Assembly: GCA_030035585.1 (NCBI GenBank)
Contig: CM057462.1
Location: forward strand, 145,540,734 to 145,604,733
Length of the DNA: 64,000 bases
From: Dugong dugon
Taxonomy: Eukaryota > Chordata > Mammalia > Sirenia > Dugongidae
Reading direction: 5' to 3'
A program made the position numbers and the translations under genes. Positions 8,101 through 20,345 of the stretch are shown here, in pieces; positions within the stretch are counted from its first letter, which is position 1; each line of letters begins with the position of its first letter. The notes below the pieces were generated by a model. That model was given only the letters and a program-made list of their open reading frames with translations. It made no database searches and was not told the DNA's origin.

Positions 8101-11029
8101 AACTATCAAAGTAGGTAGATGTCATTATTTTAAGCTACATAATTCAGCAACTCTTGGAGAATTTCTGAAATCAATTTTATTCCATTCTGATTATTCCATT
8201 TTGACTCATCATCTCTGCCCTTAGATCTTCATTTGTAAAGACTTATAGTGCATTCTGACTTGTGGCTTGGGACTCTTAAAAATTCATACCTTATACGTGA
8301 GTTTAATTTTCATTAAGTGTGTTATTATTTCTCTAGGTCACTTTCCATTGTTTCTATTTTGAATAGCATGTTTATTTGCACATAATAGAAGCCTAAACAC
8401 ATGGAAATTGTGAGAAAAACAAAATAAAATAAAACTGTAAATAGAAATATAGACCATACACTTCAACAGCAACTTTATTTACGCTAATTAAGTTCCAAGA
8501 TTAGGGCTTCTCATCCCTGGTATTTCATGACTCAGCTCCATAATAACTAACAACCTATGGAGTCTGACTAAATTTGGAATCTTTTCATATTCTTGAAAAG
8601 TCTAAAATACCTATCCTTAGAAAAAAGTTCTTGAAATGGAAAACACACATTCCCAGAGTATATTTGACATAAAAATTGACATTTAAGAATTTGGTCTCCT
8701 GTTTTTATTTGCATATAAATACAAAAAAATATATAGCAGAGTACATTCTCTGCCTTTCATATGATCCCACATAAAAGCTGACCAGTAAAGGAAGTCATGC
8801 CTTGTTCCAAATGTTATCAGCGTTTCCTGCCATTACTACGTATCCACTATCCTGAATGAATCCATTTAAAGCAAGAAGTATGATATTGCTGACTCCAAAA
8901 TGCTAATTAAATTTTTATGAAATATTCATCCAGCCATTTTAAAAATCAGTTGTGCTAGTCTAATGGGTTTGAAGCTTGAGTGTGTTTCAACTTACATTCC
9001 ACATGATTCAATCTATGTGATGAACAAACAGGTAGGTATTACTGAAGAGTTAACAAATAAACTAAAATAACATATCCACTAAAATAAATTGTCAAACAAT
9101 TCCGGGGTATTATTCCTGATGTATGTTTGGAAAATTAAGTCAGAATCTTTACAATGATTTTAATAAGTGTCTTTTCCATATGTGATGAGTCATCAATGTA
9201 TTTTTTGAATAAATGTACAAATAAAATTATAAAGGGCATCCTATTAAAATGCTCATTTTCAGTTCTTTTTAAATAATTTTTATAAAGTATTTCCCAATAA
9301 GACTCTTTCTTCCATCTTTTTATTTCCATTATTTTTTTTTTTTTTCATTTTAGGTTCTTTTTCACCTTCGTTCTATGACAGACTCTATAATAATTTAATC
9401 CTCTTATTTCTTTGTATGCATGTCACCTCCTACTACCCTGGAAGCACCTCGGGGGCAAAGACTATATTTCACTTTAAATTCCCAATGTCAAGCACAGTAC
9501 CAGCCAAAATAAAGCCTACGAGATAGATTTAAGAAAGGAACAAAATGAGAAAATATATGGCAGTTAAACAAAGCACAAGGGAATTGGAGCTGTGATTCCA
9601 TATTTCATTTTCAAAAAGAGAAGACCGAATATCCTTTCAAGTTTCTCTCCCTTAGGGTCTCAGAAATAGAACACTGTATTGAAATCAGCAGGTCATTCAC
9701 AAGAAGATGGTTTAACTGCTAATTAACATTAGATGATATACTGAGAATTACATGCTAATTAATTCTCTGTAGGGCTAAATGCCCTTCCTACTATGTCGTT
9801 TTCAATGAACATATTAATATGAAGACTAAGGTAACGTGTTTGTCACATGAATTAGAAATCGATGAAAAGTGTGTGTCAAAAATTAGACATATTAGAAATT
9901 TTTAAAATGCAGAGGTGATTGAAGTGCAAAAAATTACTTATTGGATTAAATTCATATAAATGCAAATATGGATTATTTTGAAAAATATAAACGCATTACC
10001 ACAAGAAAAAGGAAAGGAAGAAAGGAGTTAAAAATCTAAAGGATCTCTTAATTTCAACCGAGTTGGACAAGTCTAGAGTTAAAGGGCTTTGTGTCAATGT
10101 GACCCCCAACTCCATCTTGGTGAATGGTTTCATAAAATCTCTCTCAAAGTGCTTCTTACAACAGACTTTTACGAGCACTATCCAGGTTGCAGACAATGAT
10201 GAGGCAGAACACGCCTGATTGGCGGAAGAACAGATTATGCCCTGGGGTAAAGTAGCCTACGGTTAAGTTGAGTTTTGGGGGATAGCCAGAGGTTGAGTAG
10301 TTTCACTATGTCTTCCTTCCAGAAAGCTCAATAATTTTAATTGTGGTCACCGCGTCTCTCCGGTTCACTAATACCCTTCGTCACCACTTCCTCTATACTC
10401 TTCTGAGGGCAACGAGGTTCACCTGTTTAAGGATGTCTCCACCACAAAAACTATCAAACGGTTTTTAGAACCTCTGTGGTTGATCCTTTTGTAAAAGCCC
10501 CACTATTTGTCTGTCTATAGTTGCAATTTGTCTGCTTATTTATTTATTGCTTTCATGCATTATTCTATTTGGTCTCCAACATTTAGAAAATACTTAAATA
10601 TTTTACAATCATTAAAGCTAACTGGAGAGCTTTAAAAAAAATTGTTGCAGAAGAGTTTCTACCAAAAGGCTCCCTTTTGGTGATGTAAGGTTGAAATGTA
10701 ACTGAATGTAACAATTATAATTTTTAATTTGCAAATAATTCATCTCCTGAGTAAACATTAGCTGTGCATATACTTTTTAATAAGAAGAAAATATGCATAG
10801 CAACTCAGAAATGATAATGTGCATCCAATAATGCATATAACACACGGGAAAGTCATTGTTTTGTTATGTATTGACGTGTGTGTGTGTTTTAATAGCAATT
10901 TCATTTAGCAAGGCCATATTAAACTCCTACAAACCAAAAAAAAAAAAAGTATTTTAACAGATAGAATAGGTATATATTTCAGGTAAAAAGTAATTTTTAT
11001 TGGGAAGCTTATAAAAAGAGCCAAGGTAG
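8101..11029. other. Long unassigned stretch, apparently unique
   Basis: Nearly 3 kb without a recognised SINE, LINE or LTR, which stands out in this window. It contains several TAATTA-type motifs (about 9,720-9,765), and a less AT-rich segment with scattered CpGs at about 10,190-10,460 (for example 'gattggcggaag', 'caccgcgtctctccgg'). Simple features: an A run near 10,935-10,947 and a short GT tract near 10,876. No coding exon with plausible splice sites is supported. Confidence 0.5.
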
Positions 11030-11250
11030 CATAATGAAGGTTGAAAGAGCAAGATTTGAAGCCTAACACTGCAATTTAATTGCTTCAGGATTTCACATAA
11101 GTTTCTAAACCACTGTCCTTTGTTTCCACGCATGTAAAATGGATATAATAATACTTGCAACATAGCACTCTTGTGAGAATTAAATAAGAAAATGCAAGTA
11201 AATTGCCTAGTTTAGGGTCCTGCATGTTGAAGATAATAAATAGTAGAAAA
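11030..11250 (+). repeat. MIR SINE (diverged)
   Basis: The MIR order is visible: 'gaagcctaacactgc', 'catgtaaaatggatataataatac', 'cactcttgtgagaattaaat', then 'gtcctgcatg'. Diverged, with edges uncertain. Confidence 0.6.
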
Positions 11251-11344
11251 TAATGATTATCATAAAACATATTTTCATTTAATTTCAAGCTGCACATATT
11301 CAGGTCCAAATTAGATTTGAATTGGGGTAAACAATACAATCACT

Positions 11345-11372
11345 AAAAAGTAAATAAATAAATAAATAAGTA
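11345..11372 (+). repeat. (AAAT)n microsatellite
   Basis: Tandem 'aaat/taaa' units. Confidence 0.85.
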
Positions 11373-11559
11373 GCACTCACATTCAAAGCTAGTGCCATGT
11401 AAACAATCATAGATCATGGTTATATCCCTGAATATCAATCAGTGTTTCTTACAATTAATTAAGGCTAGGAAATCTGAATTTATCCCTAGTGTGCTATTAA
11501 CTGGCTCAGTCTCTTTATATCTTTGGGTGTTTGTTCCCTCAGACTGAGGAGAAATATAA

Positions 11560-11800
11560 TAGCTAACTGCATAGGTTTTGGGGCCAAATTCTGTAGGTTC
11601 TAATCCTCATTCTAACATTGGTAGCTGTGTAACCTTGAGTAAATTGCTTGATTAACCTGTGTCTCTGTTTCTTCACCTTTGAAATGATGGTAATAATAGT
11701 ACCTACTTGTTTTTGGACTTCTGATGGTATTAAAGGGGTCAAGGATCATAAACATTTAGAATAATATCTGGTATGAAATGATTAGTTGACTAATATCATC
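11560..11800 (+). repeat. MIR SINE
   Basis: Contains 'ttttggggccaaattctg', 'agctgtgtaaccttgag', 'aacctgtgtctctgtttc', 'gatggtaataatagtacct', in MIR order. The 3' end fades near 11,780. Confidence 0.8.
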
Positions 11801-11977
11801 TATAAAATAAAGTTTGATGTATATATAAACAGTTTCCTCAAGTACTAAGATCCTATAATCATATGATTTGGACTGTATTCTTTACTCTTATCCACTAACA
11901 CATATTTGCTCTAATCTGACAATCCCTTATCATCTTATTCCCTCTTCCCATTATCCTCCCTCTAATCCTGAGAGTGA

Positions 11978-12522
11978 AATAAAATGATGTATTGCATTGG
12001 ACAAATCTGTTGCAAAAAACCTCTTTAAAGTGTTAAAAAGCAAAGATGTCACTTTGGAGACTAAGGTATACCTGACCCAAGCTATGGAATTTTCGATTGC
12101 CTCATATGTATGCAAAACTCGACAATGAATAAGGAAGACCAAAGAACTGGCACCTTTGAATCATGATGCTGGCAAAGAATACTGAATATCTCATGGACTT
12201 CCAGAAGAATGAACAAATCTGTCTTGGAAGAAGTACAGCCAGAATGATCCTGCGAAGTAAGGATGGAGAGACTTCATCTCACATACTTTGGACATGTAAT
12301 CAGGAGGGATCAGTCTCTGGAGAAGGAGGCATGCTCGATAAAGTAGAGGGTCAGCGAAAAAGAGGAAGACCTTCGCAGAGATCAATTGATACAGTGGCTG
12401 CAACAATGGGCTCAAGCATAATAATGATTGTGAGGATGGCACAGGACTGGGCCACGTCACTTTGTGTTGTACATAGAGTTATGCTATGAGTCAGAACCGA
12501 CTGGAAGGCACCTAACAACAAC
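11978..12522 (+). mobile_element. RTE/BovB LINE, 5'-truncated, with TSD
   Basis: A 545-bp 3' end of the RTE on the plus strand, flanked by a 14-bp TSD with one mismatch (aatcctgagagtga at 11,964-11,977; aatcctgagaatga at 12,523-12,536). It ends in the simple tail 'cctaacaacaac'. The frame at 12,163-12,489 encodes the C-terminal end of the RTE polyprotein, including EQICLGRSTARMILRSKDGE and KVEGQRKRGRPSQRS; this basic region lies downstream of the RT. It is too short to function. Its 3' end shares 'ctatgagtcagaa' (12,484-12,496) with the SINEs. Confidence 0.9.
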
Positions 12523-12536
12523 AATCCTGAGAATGA

Positions 12537-13975
12537 TCATTGGACACAATATGCTTTCCTATTCCTATTTTAACTTATACACATTATAGATCTAAACACG
12601 TATATGTTACGTCTGAAAACTTCCATGATATACGTATAGTTGGCCTATTGTTTAGAGCACCAGTTCTTTAACCACAAAATTTAAATATATTCCTACTAGC
12701 ATCATAGACAAGAACAGTATTTCATTCTCTCTGTGGCACTGAATGAATTAGGATGGAATCAAGGGAAGGAGTGCTGGAGCTGTTTAAAGAGACTTAATTA
12801 TACCCTACAATATCTAAATGGCCTTTACGTTTCTGTATATTCTAATTTTTCTTCACTTTGCTCTAAAATGTCTTTATCCTGAACAAATAGTTTTCTCTTC
12901 ATCCTAGCAAACTTACCATTAAACTGGAGATTCATGTATAGGGGGAAATAAAGGATATCTCAGAGAATCCTGGGGATGGATGTGAACATGAGACAGAAGG
13001 GAGATATTTGGTGACTATGAATTTAGCAAATACTTTACACAATCTCTTATCAGTGATTGATCAAGTCATGCATTTTATATTCAAATTAAGTAACTATTGG
13101 CATCAAGATTCTCAGTCCTTTTTCTACTCCTATAGACTCACTTTATCCATTCTAATAAGACTTCTCATCTTATTTTCCTACAACTCATGCTCTTTGGTGG
13201 CCCATTTCTTATCCTTTGCCCAAATACATTTTGACATATATCACATTATATCACCTATTATCCCCAGAACTAAGGTCCTGATCCATGCCCTTATGAAATC
13301 TTCATTTACTAATTTACAAAAAAAGAAAAGAAGAAAACAGTGGAGAGTTTGACTATTTCAGTCAGACTATACAGCCACCCACACCCATGTAAACATGACC
13401 CTAACATATATCCTGTATATTCTTCTTTATTGGACACTTATTCATCTTATCTGCACAGAGCATATACTTCAGAATTTAAAAAAAAATAAAAATTTAAAAA
13501 GCACACATTGATTTCCTATGTTTATTTTCACGCTCTCCTAAAAATTCCACTAATGTAATATTAAAGGAAAAATAAATCAATAAACTAATAAATCTATCCA
13601 TGAGGAAAAAGAGAAAGAGAAGAGGAAAAATAAAACAATGAATAAAGGAATTCAACATATTTTCATATTATAGAAAACAGATGGAGAAGTGGACAATGTC
13701 TTATCAGAGAGGAGGAAGCTGCAGCCTGACTGCCTACAGAGGAAGACATTAGCAAGTGATGCACCCTAGAAAGTCAGCAATGCATAAAATAGGTATGGAA
13801 CTCCAACTAGAGAAACTTAGTTGAAAGTATGGATGGAGAGTCAAGTGATTAACAACTCCTTTATCCCTCACCTCCCACACACACCTGGAACATACACAGA
13901 TGGAACAGTGTTTCATTTCTGAAGAAAATGATGGTCAGACTTCAGCCTCACCAAGAGTTTGGATGAAGAAACATA
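12537..13975. other. Unassigned DNA
   Basis: About 1.4 kb with no supported gene. A stretch near 13,140-13,320 may be a decayed L2, but I cannot support it. A-rich stretches occur near 13,320 and 13,480-13,500. Confidence 0.45.
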
Positions 13976-14182
13976 ACAAAACAAAAACCCAAAATCCACT
14001 GCTGTGGAGTTGATTCCTACTCACAGCAACCTTAGAGAATAGAGTAGAACTGCCCCACAGGATTTCCAAGGCTGTTATCTTTACGGAAGCAGACTATCAC
14101 ATCTTTCTCCAGCACAGTGGTTGGTGGGTTCAAACCATCAATTTTTTGGTTAGCAGCTGAGCGCTTTAACTAGGGCTTCTTC
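13976..14182 (-). mobile_element. Type 1 SINE (long form)
   Basis: Minus-strand copy. Read on plus: 'aaaacccaaaatccactgc', 'gttgattcctactcac', 'ccaaggctgttatcttta' (reverse of the long-form body), 'ggttagcagctgagcgc'. The tRNA-like head is partly decayed. Confidence 0.8.
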
Positions 14183-14409
14183 AGATTTTGGATGCAGGGA
14201 TGAAAACAGGTGAATTCATTAAAGGCCTAGTATTGAGCAGTGAAGATTCCAGCCCATGCCAGTGTCTGTCTTCTATCCCAAATACTAGAATACCTGTGTA
14301 TCAAGGTTTATAGCTCCACACAGGAAATGAAAGAATTTACCTCTGAGAAACCTCAATTAGTCCAGATACTAATATTAGAGATTCCCTCCAAAGATAAAAC
14401 TTGTTTCCA
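14183..14409. other. Unassigned DNA
   Basis: Short unassigned spacer between two SINEs. Confidence 0.4.
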
Positions 14410-14625
14410 AACAGAACCAGTTGGTGTGGAGTCAATTCCAACTCATGGGTACTCCATGTGTGTCAGAGTAGAACTGTGCTCCATAGGATTTTCAATGACT
14501 GACTATTCAGAAGTAGATCACCAGGCCTTTCTTTGTAGTGCCTCTGAGTGGATGGACTTAAACCTCTAACAGTTTGGTTAACAGCCAAATGCATTAACCA
14601 TTTGTACCACTCAAGGACTCTCAAG
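14410..14625 (-). mobile_element. tRNA-derived SINE (afrotherian type 2)
   Basis: Minus-strand copy. Read on plus: 'gtcaattccaactcatggg', 'tgtgtgtcagagtagaac', 'agaagtagatcaccaggcc', 'tctgagtggatggactta', 'ttaaccatttgtaccactc'. It differs from type 1 by the 'aagtagatcaccaggcctttctt' body but shares the RTE-like 3' end. Confidence 0.8.
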
Positions 14626-15230
14626 TTTGTACATCCTTTGATAATCCTGTAGTGAAACTTAATAGTCAAAGCACCCATCTCATGCGTGCAGAAAAGCTTT
14701 CTTCTTAATGTTTTACTCTCAAATGTGGACAACCAAGGCATTTGAGGAAAGATTTCAATATGAAAAAAGAGACCTAAGCACACCAATAATGGATGAAAGA
14801 GCTTTAAGGAAATAATTCGTATCCTCAATGAGAATTGAGGGTAGAAATGAGAAGAAAATATCTCATGAAACAAATGCAAGATGTTATAACTTTAAAAGAA
14901 ATAACCAGAAGACAGGAGATGACCTTGTAAATTAAAAACAGGATCTCTGAAACTAAATGTTACTACTACTACTACTAATACTAGCAATAGAAAGATTGGA
15001 AAATAACCTTCATGTAATTTCCTAAAAAGAAGAATACAAATTTTAAAAATGATAATAAAGGCAAAAGAAAAAATAAAAATTAGAAGTTTAGTTACCAATA
15101 CCCAAAATCCAACTATTAGAATAAAGAGAAAACAATAAAACAATAATACAGCAAGAATTCCTCTTAACTGAAGGATACCTCGAAATCGAAAGTCTAAGTA
15201 CTAATTTCAGAACACCTGGAAAAGAGGATG
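14626..15230. other. Unassigned AT-rich DNA with (TAC)n
   Basis: No gene or interspersed repeat supported. A short (TAC/ACT)n tract lies at about 14,959-14,980. Confidence 0.45.
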
Positions 15231-15620
15231 TTGGTATAGTGGTTATGCATATGGACCGTAGAGCCATAGTGCTTTCCTTCAATAACCATCTCTAACTCTT
15301 AGCAGTTCCATGACCTTAGACAAGTCATTTGACCTCTTAGGGCTCAGTTTCTTCATCTATAAAATGGAGCCAGTGGTTAAGAGCTAAAACTGCTAACCAA
15401 AACGTCTGCAGTTCAAATCCACCAGCCACTCCTTGGAAATCCTTTGGGGGACTTCTACTCTGTTCTATAGGGTCACTATGAGTTGGAATCGACTTGATGG
15501 CTGTGGGTTTGGTTTTTTTGGTAAGGTCATTGTGAGGATTAAATTACTGAAATGTAAACAAATTTCTTTAAGTAGTATCTTATAGTAAGCACTCAAGGAC
15601 TGACTATTAATCATGAAAGT
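15231..15620 (+). repeat. MIR SINE, split by a type 1 SINE
   Basis: The 5' part (about 15,231-15,367) has 'gccatagtgctttccttc', 'gttccatgaccttagacaag', 'ctcagtttcttcatctataa'. The 3' part resumes at about 15,521 with 'aaggtcattgtgaggatta' and continues to 'gtaagcactcaag'. The two are contiguous in the MIR consensus. Confidence 0.85.
15368..15520 (+). mobile_element. Type 1 SINE (short form), nested in MIR
   Basis: Has 'cagtggttaagagctaa', 'gcagttcaaatccaccagcc', 'tctgttctatagggtcac' and 'ggctgtgggtttgg'. The first bases of the head are missing. It separates two halves of a MIR, so it is the younger insertion. Confidence 0.85.
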
Positions 15621-15716
15621 TTTGGAAGTCATGTGAGGAGAGTTTATATATAAAGCATCAGGAATCGGAATGTTGTTAGATTTTATAAACATCACTAGAC
15701 CCTAGAAGAAAAAAAT

Positions 15717-16125
15717 GCTGTTATCAGTCAAATTGTGTCCCCCCAGAATATGTGTTAAAGTCTTAACCCCTGTACCTACAAATATGACCCTATTTGGAAA
15801 TAGTTTTTGTTATGTTAATGATGTCATGCTAGAGTAGGGTGGGTCCTAAACCTAATCACTTCTAAGTGGTATTGCAAAAAGAAAATAGTTACAGAGATAC
15901 ACACACAGGAGAGAAGACAGATACCCTGGGAAAACCCATTCACCAAAAGGAGCACCAAGGATTGCTGGCAGACACCAGAAACTAGGAGAGAAGCCCACAG
16001 AAGGAAGTGACATGGCTAAGACCTTGATTTGTACTCTGAGCCTCCAGAACCTCAAGAAATAAATTCTTGCTCTGTAAAGCCATCCACTTGTGATATTTTT
16101 TGTTACAGAAGGACTAGATAGCTAG
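15717..16125 (+). mobile_element. MaLR-like LTR (MST/MLT1 type)
   Basis: Resembles ERVL-MaLR LTRs across its length: 'gtgtccccccagaatatg' near the start, 'accctatttggaaatag', 'gtagggtgggtcctaaacc', 'gcctccagaacctcaagaa', 'aataaattc' (polyadenylation signal) and 'ttgttacagaaggact' near the end. It is solitary; no internal retroviral genes adjoin. Confidence 0.75.
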
Positions 16126-16130
16126 GTAAC

Positions 16131-17749
16131 TTCATAAGTCTGAGAGGGAAGTATTTTTATCTTAGAATCCTCTACCCAAACTAACATTCCAGTGTATGAG
16201 TAGAATAAAGACATTTTCAGAACTGCAGAATTATCAAATCTTTGTGGTGGTGGTTGTTTTCTTTTCTTTTCTTTTTAACCACCCATACATCTTATTTCAA
16301 GAAACTCCTAGAGGACATGCTCCCTCAAAATAAAGAAATAAATGAAGAAAGAAGAAGATATTAAGAGACCTAAACTCAAGAGCTCCAACAAAGGAGAGTA
16401 GCAAAAGGAGTCCCAGGATAATAGCTATGCATCATGCCTAGAGTGAAACCAATATAGATTGATAAAGTGGTCAGAGGGCTATAGAAAGGAGATCATTAAA
16501 AAAAAAAAAAAAAAAACAGAACTGATAAATCATTTGATGTATTGGATCATTTGGAAAATATTATTGGAAAGGGTTTAATCTGTAAGTCTGAACATACGGA
16601 AGATTTACTGTAAGGTAAATAAAAATTGTGAATAAAAAAATACACAATTGTAAACTGCAGGAAAAAAACAATGTATACAAGACAGAAAATATACTGTTAC
16701 TTTACTCAAACGTGATATTTACAAAATCATAATAACATAAGTACTGAGTATTTAACTTGAATTCATGCTATAACTCCCAAGAAGATAGGAGGTGGTAATG
16801 GAAAGCCTCATCTCCCATAATAGGCTATTAATGCCTCATGCCCAACACTTACAAGCTGAGAAGGGAGAAAAAACTAAAGTACTTAGAAAAAGAGCATTTA
16901 ATAACAGAAGAAGATACATATACATGCAGAGTATGCCAGAGGTCAGGGAGAAGGGAAATATATTCTTAACAGGTTTAATAGTATGGCTTAAATTTATAAA
17001 TTATGTGCCTGTAATAAAAGGAAAAAATTAGATTAATTTTAAAATAGCATTTAATTAAAACCCTCTGACTTTCTGGTACAAGTCTCCTTCAACCCTAGGA
17101 CCCTTTCTACTTAGCTAAATATTTCGTATATTAGTTTTACCACCCCTTTCCCTGACTTCTTTTCAGGACCGACTTTCAGACTTCTTATTCTCTTATAAAT
17201 TTCCTTTGCTCTTATTTCAGGACCTGCCAAAGACTCTGTGGGTTATAACAGCAGGTCTTTCCCATTAACGCTACTGGCAGAGATGCCCAAAAATATTCCT
17301 GATTGATTGAAGCCTAGTTTGCTAGTCCCTCACTTTCGGGAACACTAAATTCCTTTGCAAATTAAAAACAAACACAGCTGAACTATCATATGTTTAATTT
17401 AGCCTAGCCCAGATAAATGGAACTTCAGGCTGTTTGGAACCCTTAGGATGTTTTCTGGGATAATTATAAGAGTTATACATATTGGTGCCAAAGCCTCTTC
17501 TTCAAATCATTATTTTTAACACCACATTTTAAATTCTAGGTAGTTAGGTTTTTAGAGCATTTTTCTGTGTATCCATGTTTCCAGGGAGGGGGCATGGACA
17601 GAATGAAGATATAGACTGGATAATAAGTAAAAAAGACTATTGTCATTAAAAAAAAATTCAAACAACACATCAGAATTGCTTAAAGAATTTTGTCATAAAT
17701 AATTGCTTTCACAATGGTGACACTATATATATAGATGTATGTATATATT
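16131..17749. other. Unassigned AT-rich DNA
   Basis: About 1.6 kb with no supported gene or interspersed repeat. Simple tracts: a TTTTC-rich run near 16,256-16,277 and a poly-A run at about 16,498-16,517. Confidence 0.45.
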
Positions 17750-17752
17750 TGA

Positions 17753-17903
17753 GTCCTGGTAGCACGGTGGTTAAGAGCTCAGCGCTAACCAAAAGGTCGG
17801 CAGTTTGAATCCACCAGCCACTCGTTGGAAACCCTATGGGGCAGTTCTATTCTGTCCTCTAGGGTCCCTATGAGTCAAAATCAACTTGATGACAAGCGGT
17901 TTT
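17753..17903 (+). mobile_element. Type 1 SINE (short form)
   Basis: Starts 'gtcctggtagcacggtgg', with B-box-like 'gcagtttgaatccacc', and ends 'gatgacaagcgg'. A short direct repeat 'atatttga' flanks it (17,745-17,752 and 17,921-17,928), probably the TSD, with a T-rich tail between. Confidence 0.8.
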
Positions 17904-18556
17904 TAAAATTTTTTTAATACATATTTGATTGTGTGTGTTCATATGTGTGTGTGTGTATTTGTACAGTTGAAATGACTGTCCATGCCCTTTTCTCCCACAC
18001 TTTATTAAACACACATAAAGGCTTTCCTTAGGTTCTAAACCTACTGCAATGTGCACTTGTTTCATGGATCAGGCAATGTTTAAGACTCCTGCTGCTTAAT
18101 ATAATCTGCCTACGCGTTTGCACAAAAAAATAAAAATAGAAACAAAAACCCTCACCCTATTTTATCATGCTTATTACACCGTGGTCTGTGGAGCTATCAC
18201 TGTCTCAAACAGTCCAAGCCTGTGTCACAGAATGCCTTTATAATATTTCTTTGATTCTGCCTTTTAGAGTTTTACGCATTAGCTCTCTTTGCTGCAGTTT
18301 TTAGGCTCTCCTGTTGCAACTTATTCTCAAAAAACTGCCCCGTGGAAGAGTAGCCACAAGTATTGGCCCCCAAATTCCTGTATTCTAGGTTCCTTATTAT
18401 TTGTAGGGTACTTATACGTCCCTATTATAATATATGTGTGTATGTATATATATATACAGAGAGAGAGAGGAGAAGAATAGAGAGAAAGAGAGAGAGATTA
18501 TATAACAGTCCCAGTTTATGTGTTGTCTAGAAAAATTAAAAGTAGCAAATGGTATC
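17904..18556. other. Unassigned DNA with GT, TA and GA microsatellites
   Basis: Contains (GT)n near 17,932-17,958 and a mixed (TA)n-(GA)n tract at about 18,433-18,500. The rest is apparently unique, with no supported gene. Confidence 0.5.
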
Positions 18557-19038
18557 TGTCTTAGTCATCTAGTGCTGCCATAACAGAAATACCACAAGTG
18601 GATGGTTTTAACGAAGAGAAGTTTATTTCCTCACAGTCAGAAGTAGGCTAAAAGTCCAAATTCAGGGCATCAGCTTCAGGGGAAGGCTTTTTCTCTCTGT
18701 CCGCCTTCTCTTCGGTGTTCCTGTGGAGTAGGAGATTCTCAGCACAGGGACACTGGTCCAAAGGATGCGCTCTGCTCCCAGCACTGCTTTCTTGATGGTA
18801 TGAGGTCCCCCTGTCTCACTGCTCACTTCTGTCTTTTATATCTCAAGAGATTGCCTCAGGACACAACCCAGTCTTGCAGATCCAGTCCTGCCTTACTAAC
18901 ACAACTGCCACCCATCCTCCCTCATTAACATCATAGAGGCAGGTTTACAACATACAGGAAAATCACACAGCACCAGGAATCATGGCCTAGCCAAATTGAT
19001 ACACACATGTTTTGGGGGACATAATTCAATCCATGACA
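18557..19038 (-). mobile_element. MaLR-like LTR (MST type)
   Basis: Read on plus it starts 'tgtcttagtcatctagtgc' and ends 'ttcaatccatgaca', the reverse of an MST-type LTR, with TG..CA termini. Internal blocks 'gaagtttatttcctcacag', 'ctaaaagtccaaattcagg' and 'taacatcatagaggcagg' fit. Flanking pentamers GTATC (18,552-18,556) and GTATT (19,039-19,043) are consistent with a 5-bp ERVL-type TSD with one change. Confidence 0.7.
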
Positions 19039-19086
19039 GTATTGCTCACAAAATTGCTTCAAATTCTAGAAGACGTTGCATATCTA

Positions 19087-19242
19087 GGAGCCCTGGTGGT
19101 GCAGTGGTTAAGAGTTATGACTGCTAACCAAAAGGTCAGCAGTTCAAATCTACCACCCATTCCTTGGAAACCCTATGGGGCAGTTCTACCCTGTCCTGTA
19201 GGGTGGCTACAAGTCAGAATTAACTCAATGGCAATGGGTTTG
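19087..19242 (+). mobile_element. Type 1 SINE (short form) with perfect TSD
   Basis: Flanked by a perfect 12-bp TSD, gttgcatatcta (19,075-19,086 and 19,243-19,254). The body starts 'ggagccctggtggtgcag' with a good A box and ends 'ggcaatgggtttg'. The intact TSD suggests a comparatively young insertion. Confidence 0.92.
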
Positions 19243-19254
19243 GTTGCATATCTA

Positions 19255-20140
19255 AGAAAGTAGTGGATCAAAGTTAGGTCCTTAGTCTTTAAAGGGAAAG
19301 GGTGAAAACTGAGTATTCTAGATGCTAGCAGGGCAAACAGTCTGGAGTTTGGAAAAGTAAACAAACAAACAAAAAAAAAAAACAAGCAACTGATGTGGAG
19401 GTAGACAAGTAAGCACCGTTCAAATACAATGAGGTTAGAGAAGCTTTGGAAACAAGTGGACCAATAAGAAACGCATAAACAAACTGGGTCCTGACATCTG
19501 ACTTACAAAAGGCCATTTTCAGTCTGGTTTGAGATTCTGAGCTTACAACTGGGGATATCTGACAATTGAGGACAGCAGACTTCTTCTGTGACTCATACAT
19601 TTTAACTAAGCAGAGGTCAGAACCTAATACTTCAGGGTATATTATGTAAGAATAATGTAAATACTGAAAACTATTATCACTCAGAACTCTGCTTTGAACA
19701 GCAACTTGAAGCCACACTGGCATCACATTCAGCATTTAACAACAACAATATATGCTATAGGAGTAAACAGGAGAGGGGGAATTCTTGGTAGAGCAGTGGC
19801 TGGGGTAAAGGAAGGCTTCATGAGTAAATAACAATTTATGTGGATATTTAAAGATAAGTGGACCTTTGTCAAGTTGGGGAGAGGAAGTGCCAAGGCATCT
19901 CAGTCCTCGAGTATTCCTCTGAGTGTGGTACATGCCTATACTTATCAAACCAGGTCCAAGGCACAGTAACTATCATGATCTTAATTTCACATACAAGATT
20001 TTATTTGTCCCAACACCATTACACTGCATATTAGTGGCAGAAATCTACAGAATTCCTTCTAATATTCTTTTGCCCTTCTAAATAAAAAAAAAAAAAAAAA
20101 AGCAGTTAGGCATATACTTCAATCTCTGGCCTTTTTACCA
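19255..20140. other. Unassigned DNA
   Basis: No supported gene. An AAAC-rich/poly-A tract lies near 19,362-19,383 and a poly-A run at about 20,083-20,101. Confidence 0.45.
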
Positions 20141-20345
20141 CTAATCAGTTGTTACAGAGTCAGTTCTGACTCACAGTGACCCCATGTGTATCAGAGTAGG
20201 ATTGTGCTCCATAGGGTTTTCAGTAACTTATTTTTTGGAAGTAGATCACCAGGTCTTTCGTCCAAGGCATCTCTGGGTGGACTCAAACCTTCAACCTTTC
20301 AGTTAGCAGTCAAGCACTTAACTGTGTGCACCATCCACGGATTCC
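20141..20345 (-). mobile_element. Type 2 SINE
   Basis: Minus-strand copy. Read on plus: 'gagtcagttctgactcac', 'tgtgctccatagggttttc', 'ggaagtagatcaccaggtc', 'ctgggtggactcaaacc', 'gcaccatccacggattcc'. Confidence 0.85.

Noticed and set aside
12163-12489. 108-codon frame as a small basic protein gene
   Set aside because: It is the C-terminal part of an RTE polyprotein in a 5'-truncated insertion with a TSD.
14463-14879. 138-codon minus-strand frame
   Set aside because: It starts in unassigned DNA and runs through a type 2 SINE, with no recognisable domain.
19325-19735. 136-codon minus-strand frame
   Set aside because: It reads through the AAAC/poly-A tract as low-complexity residues and shows no recognisable domain, upstream signal or splice context.
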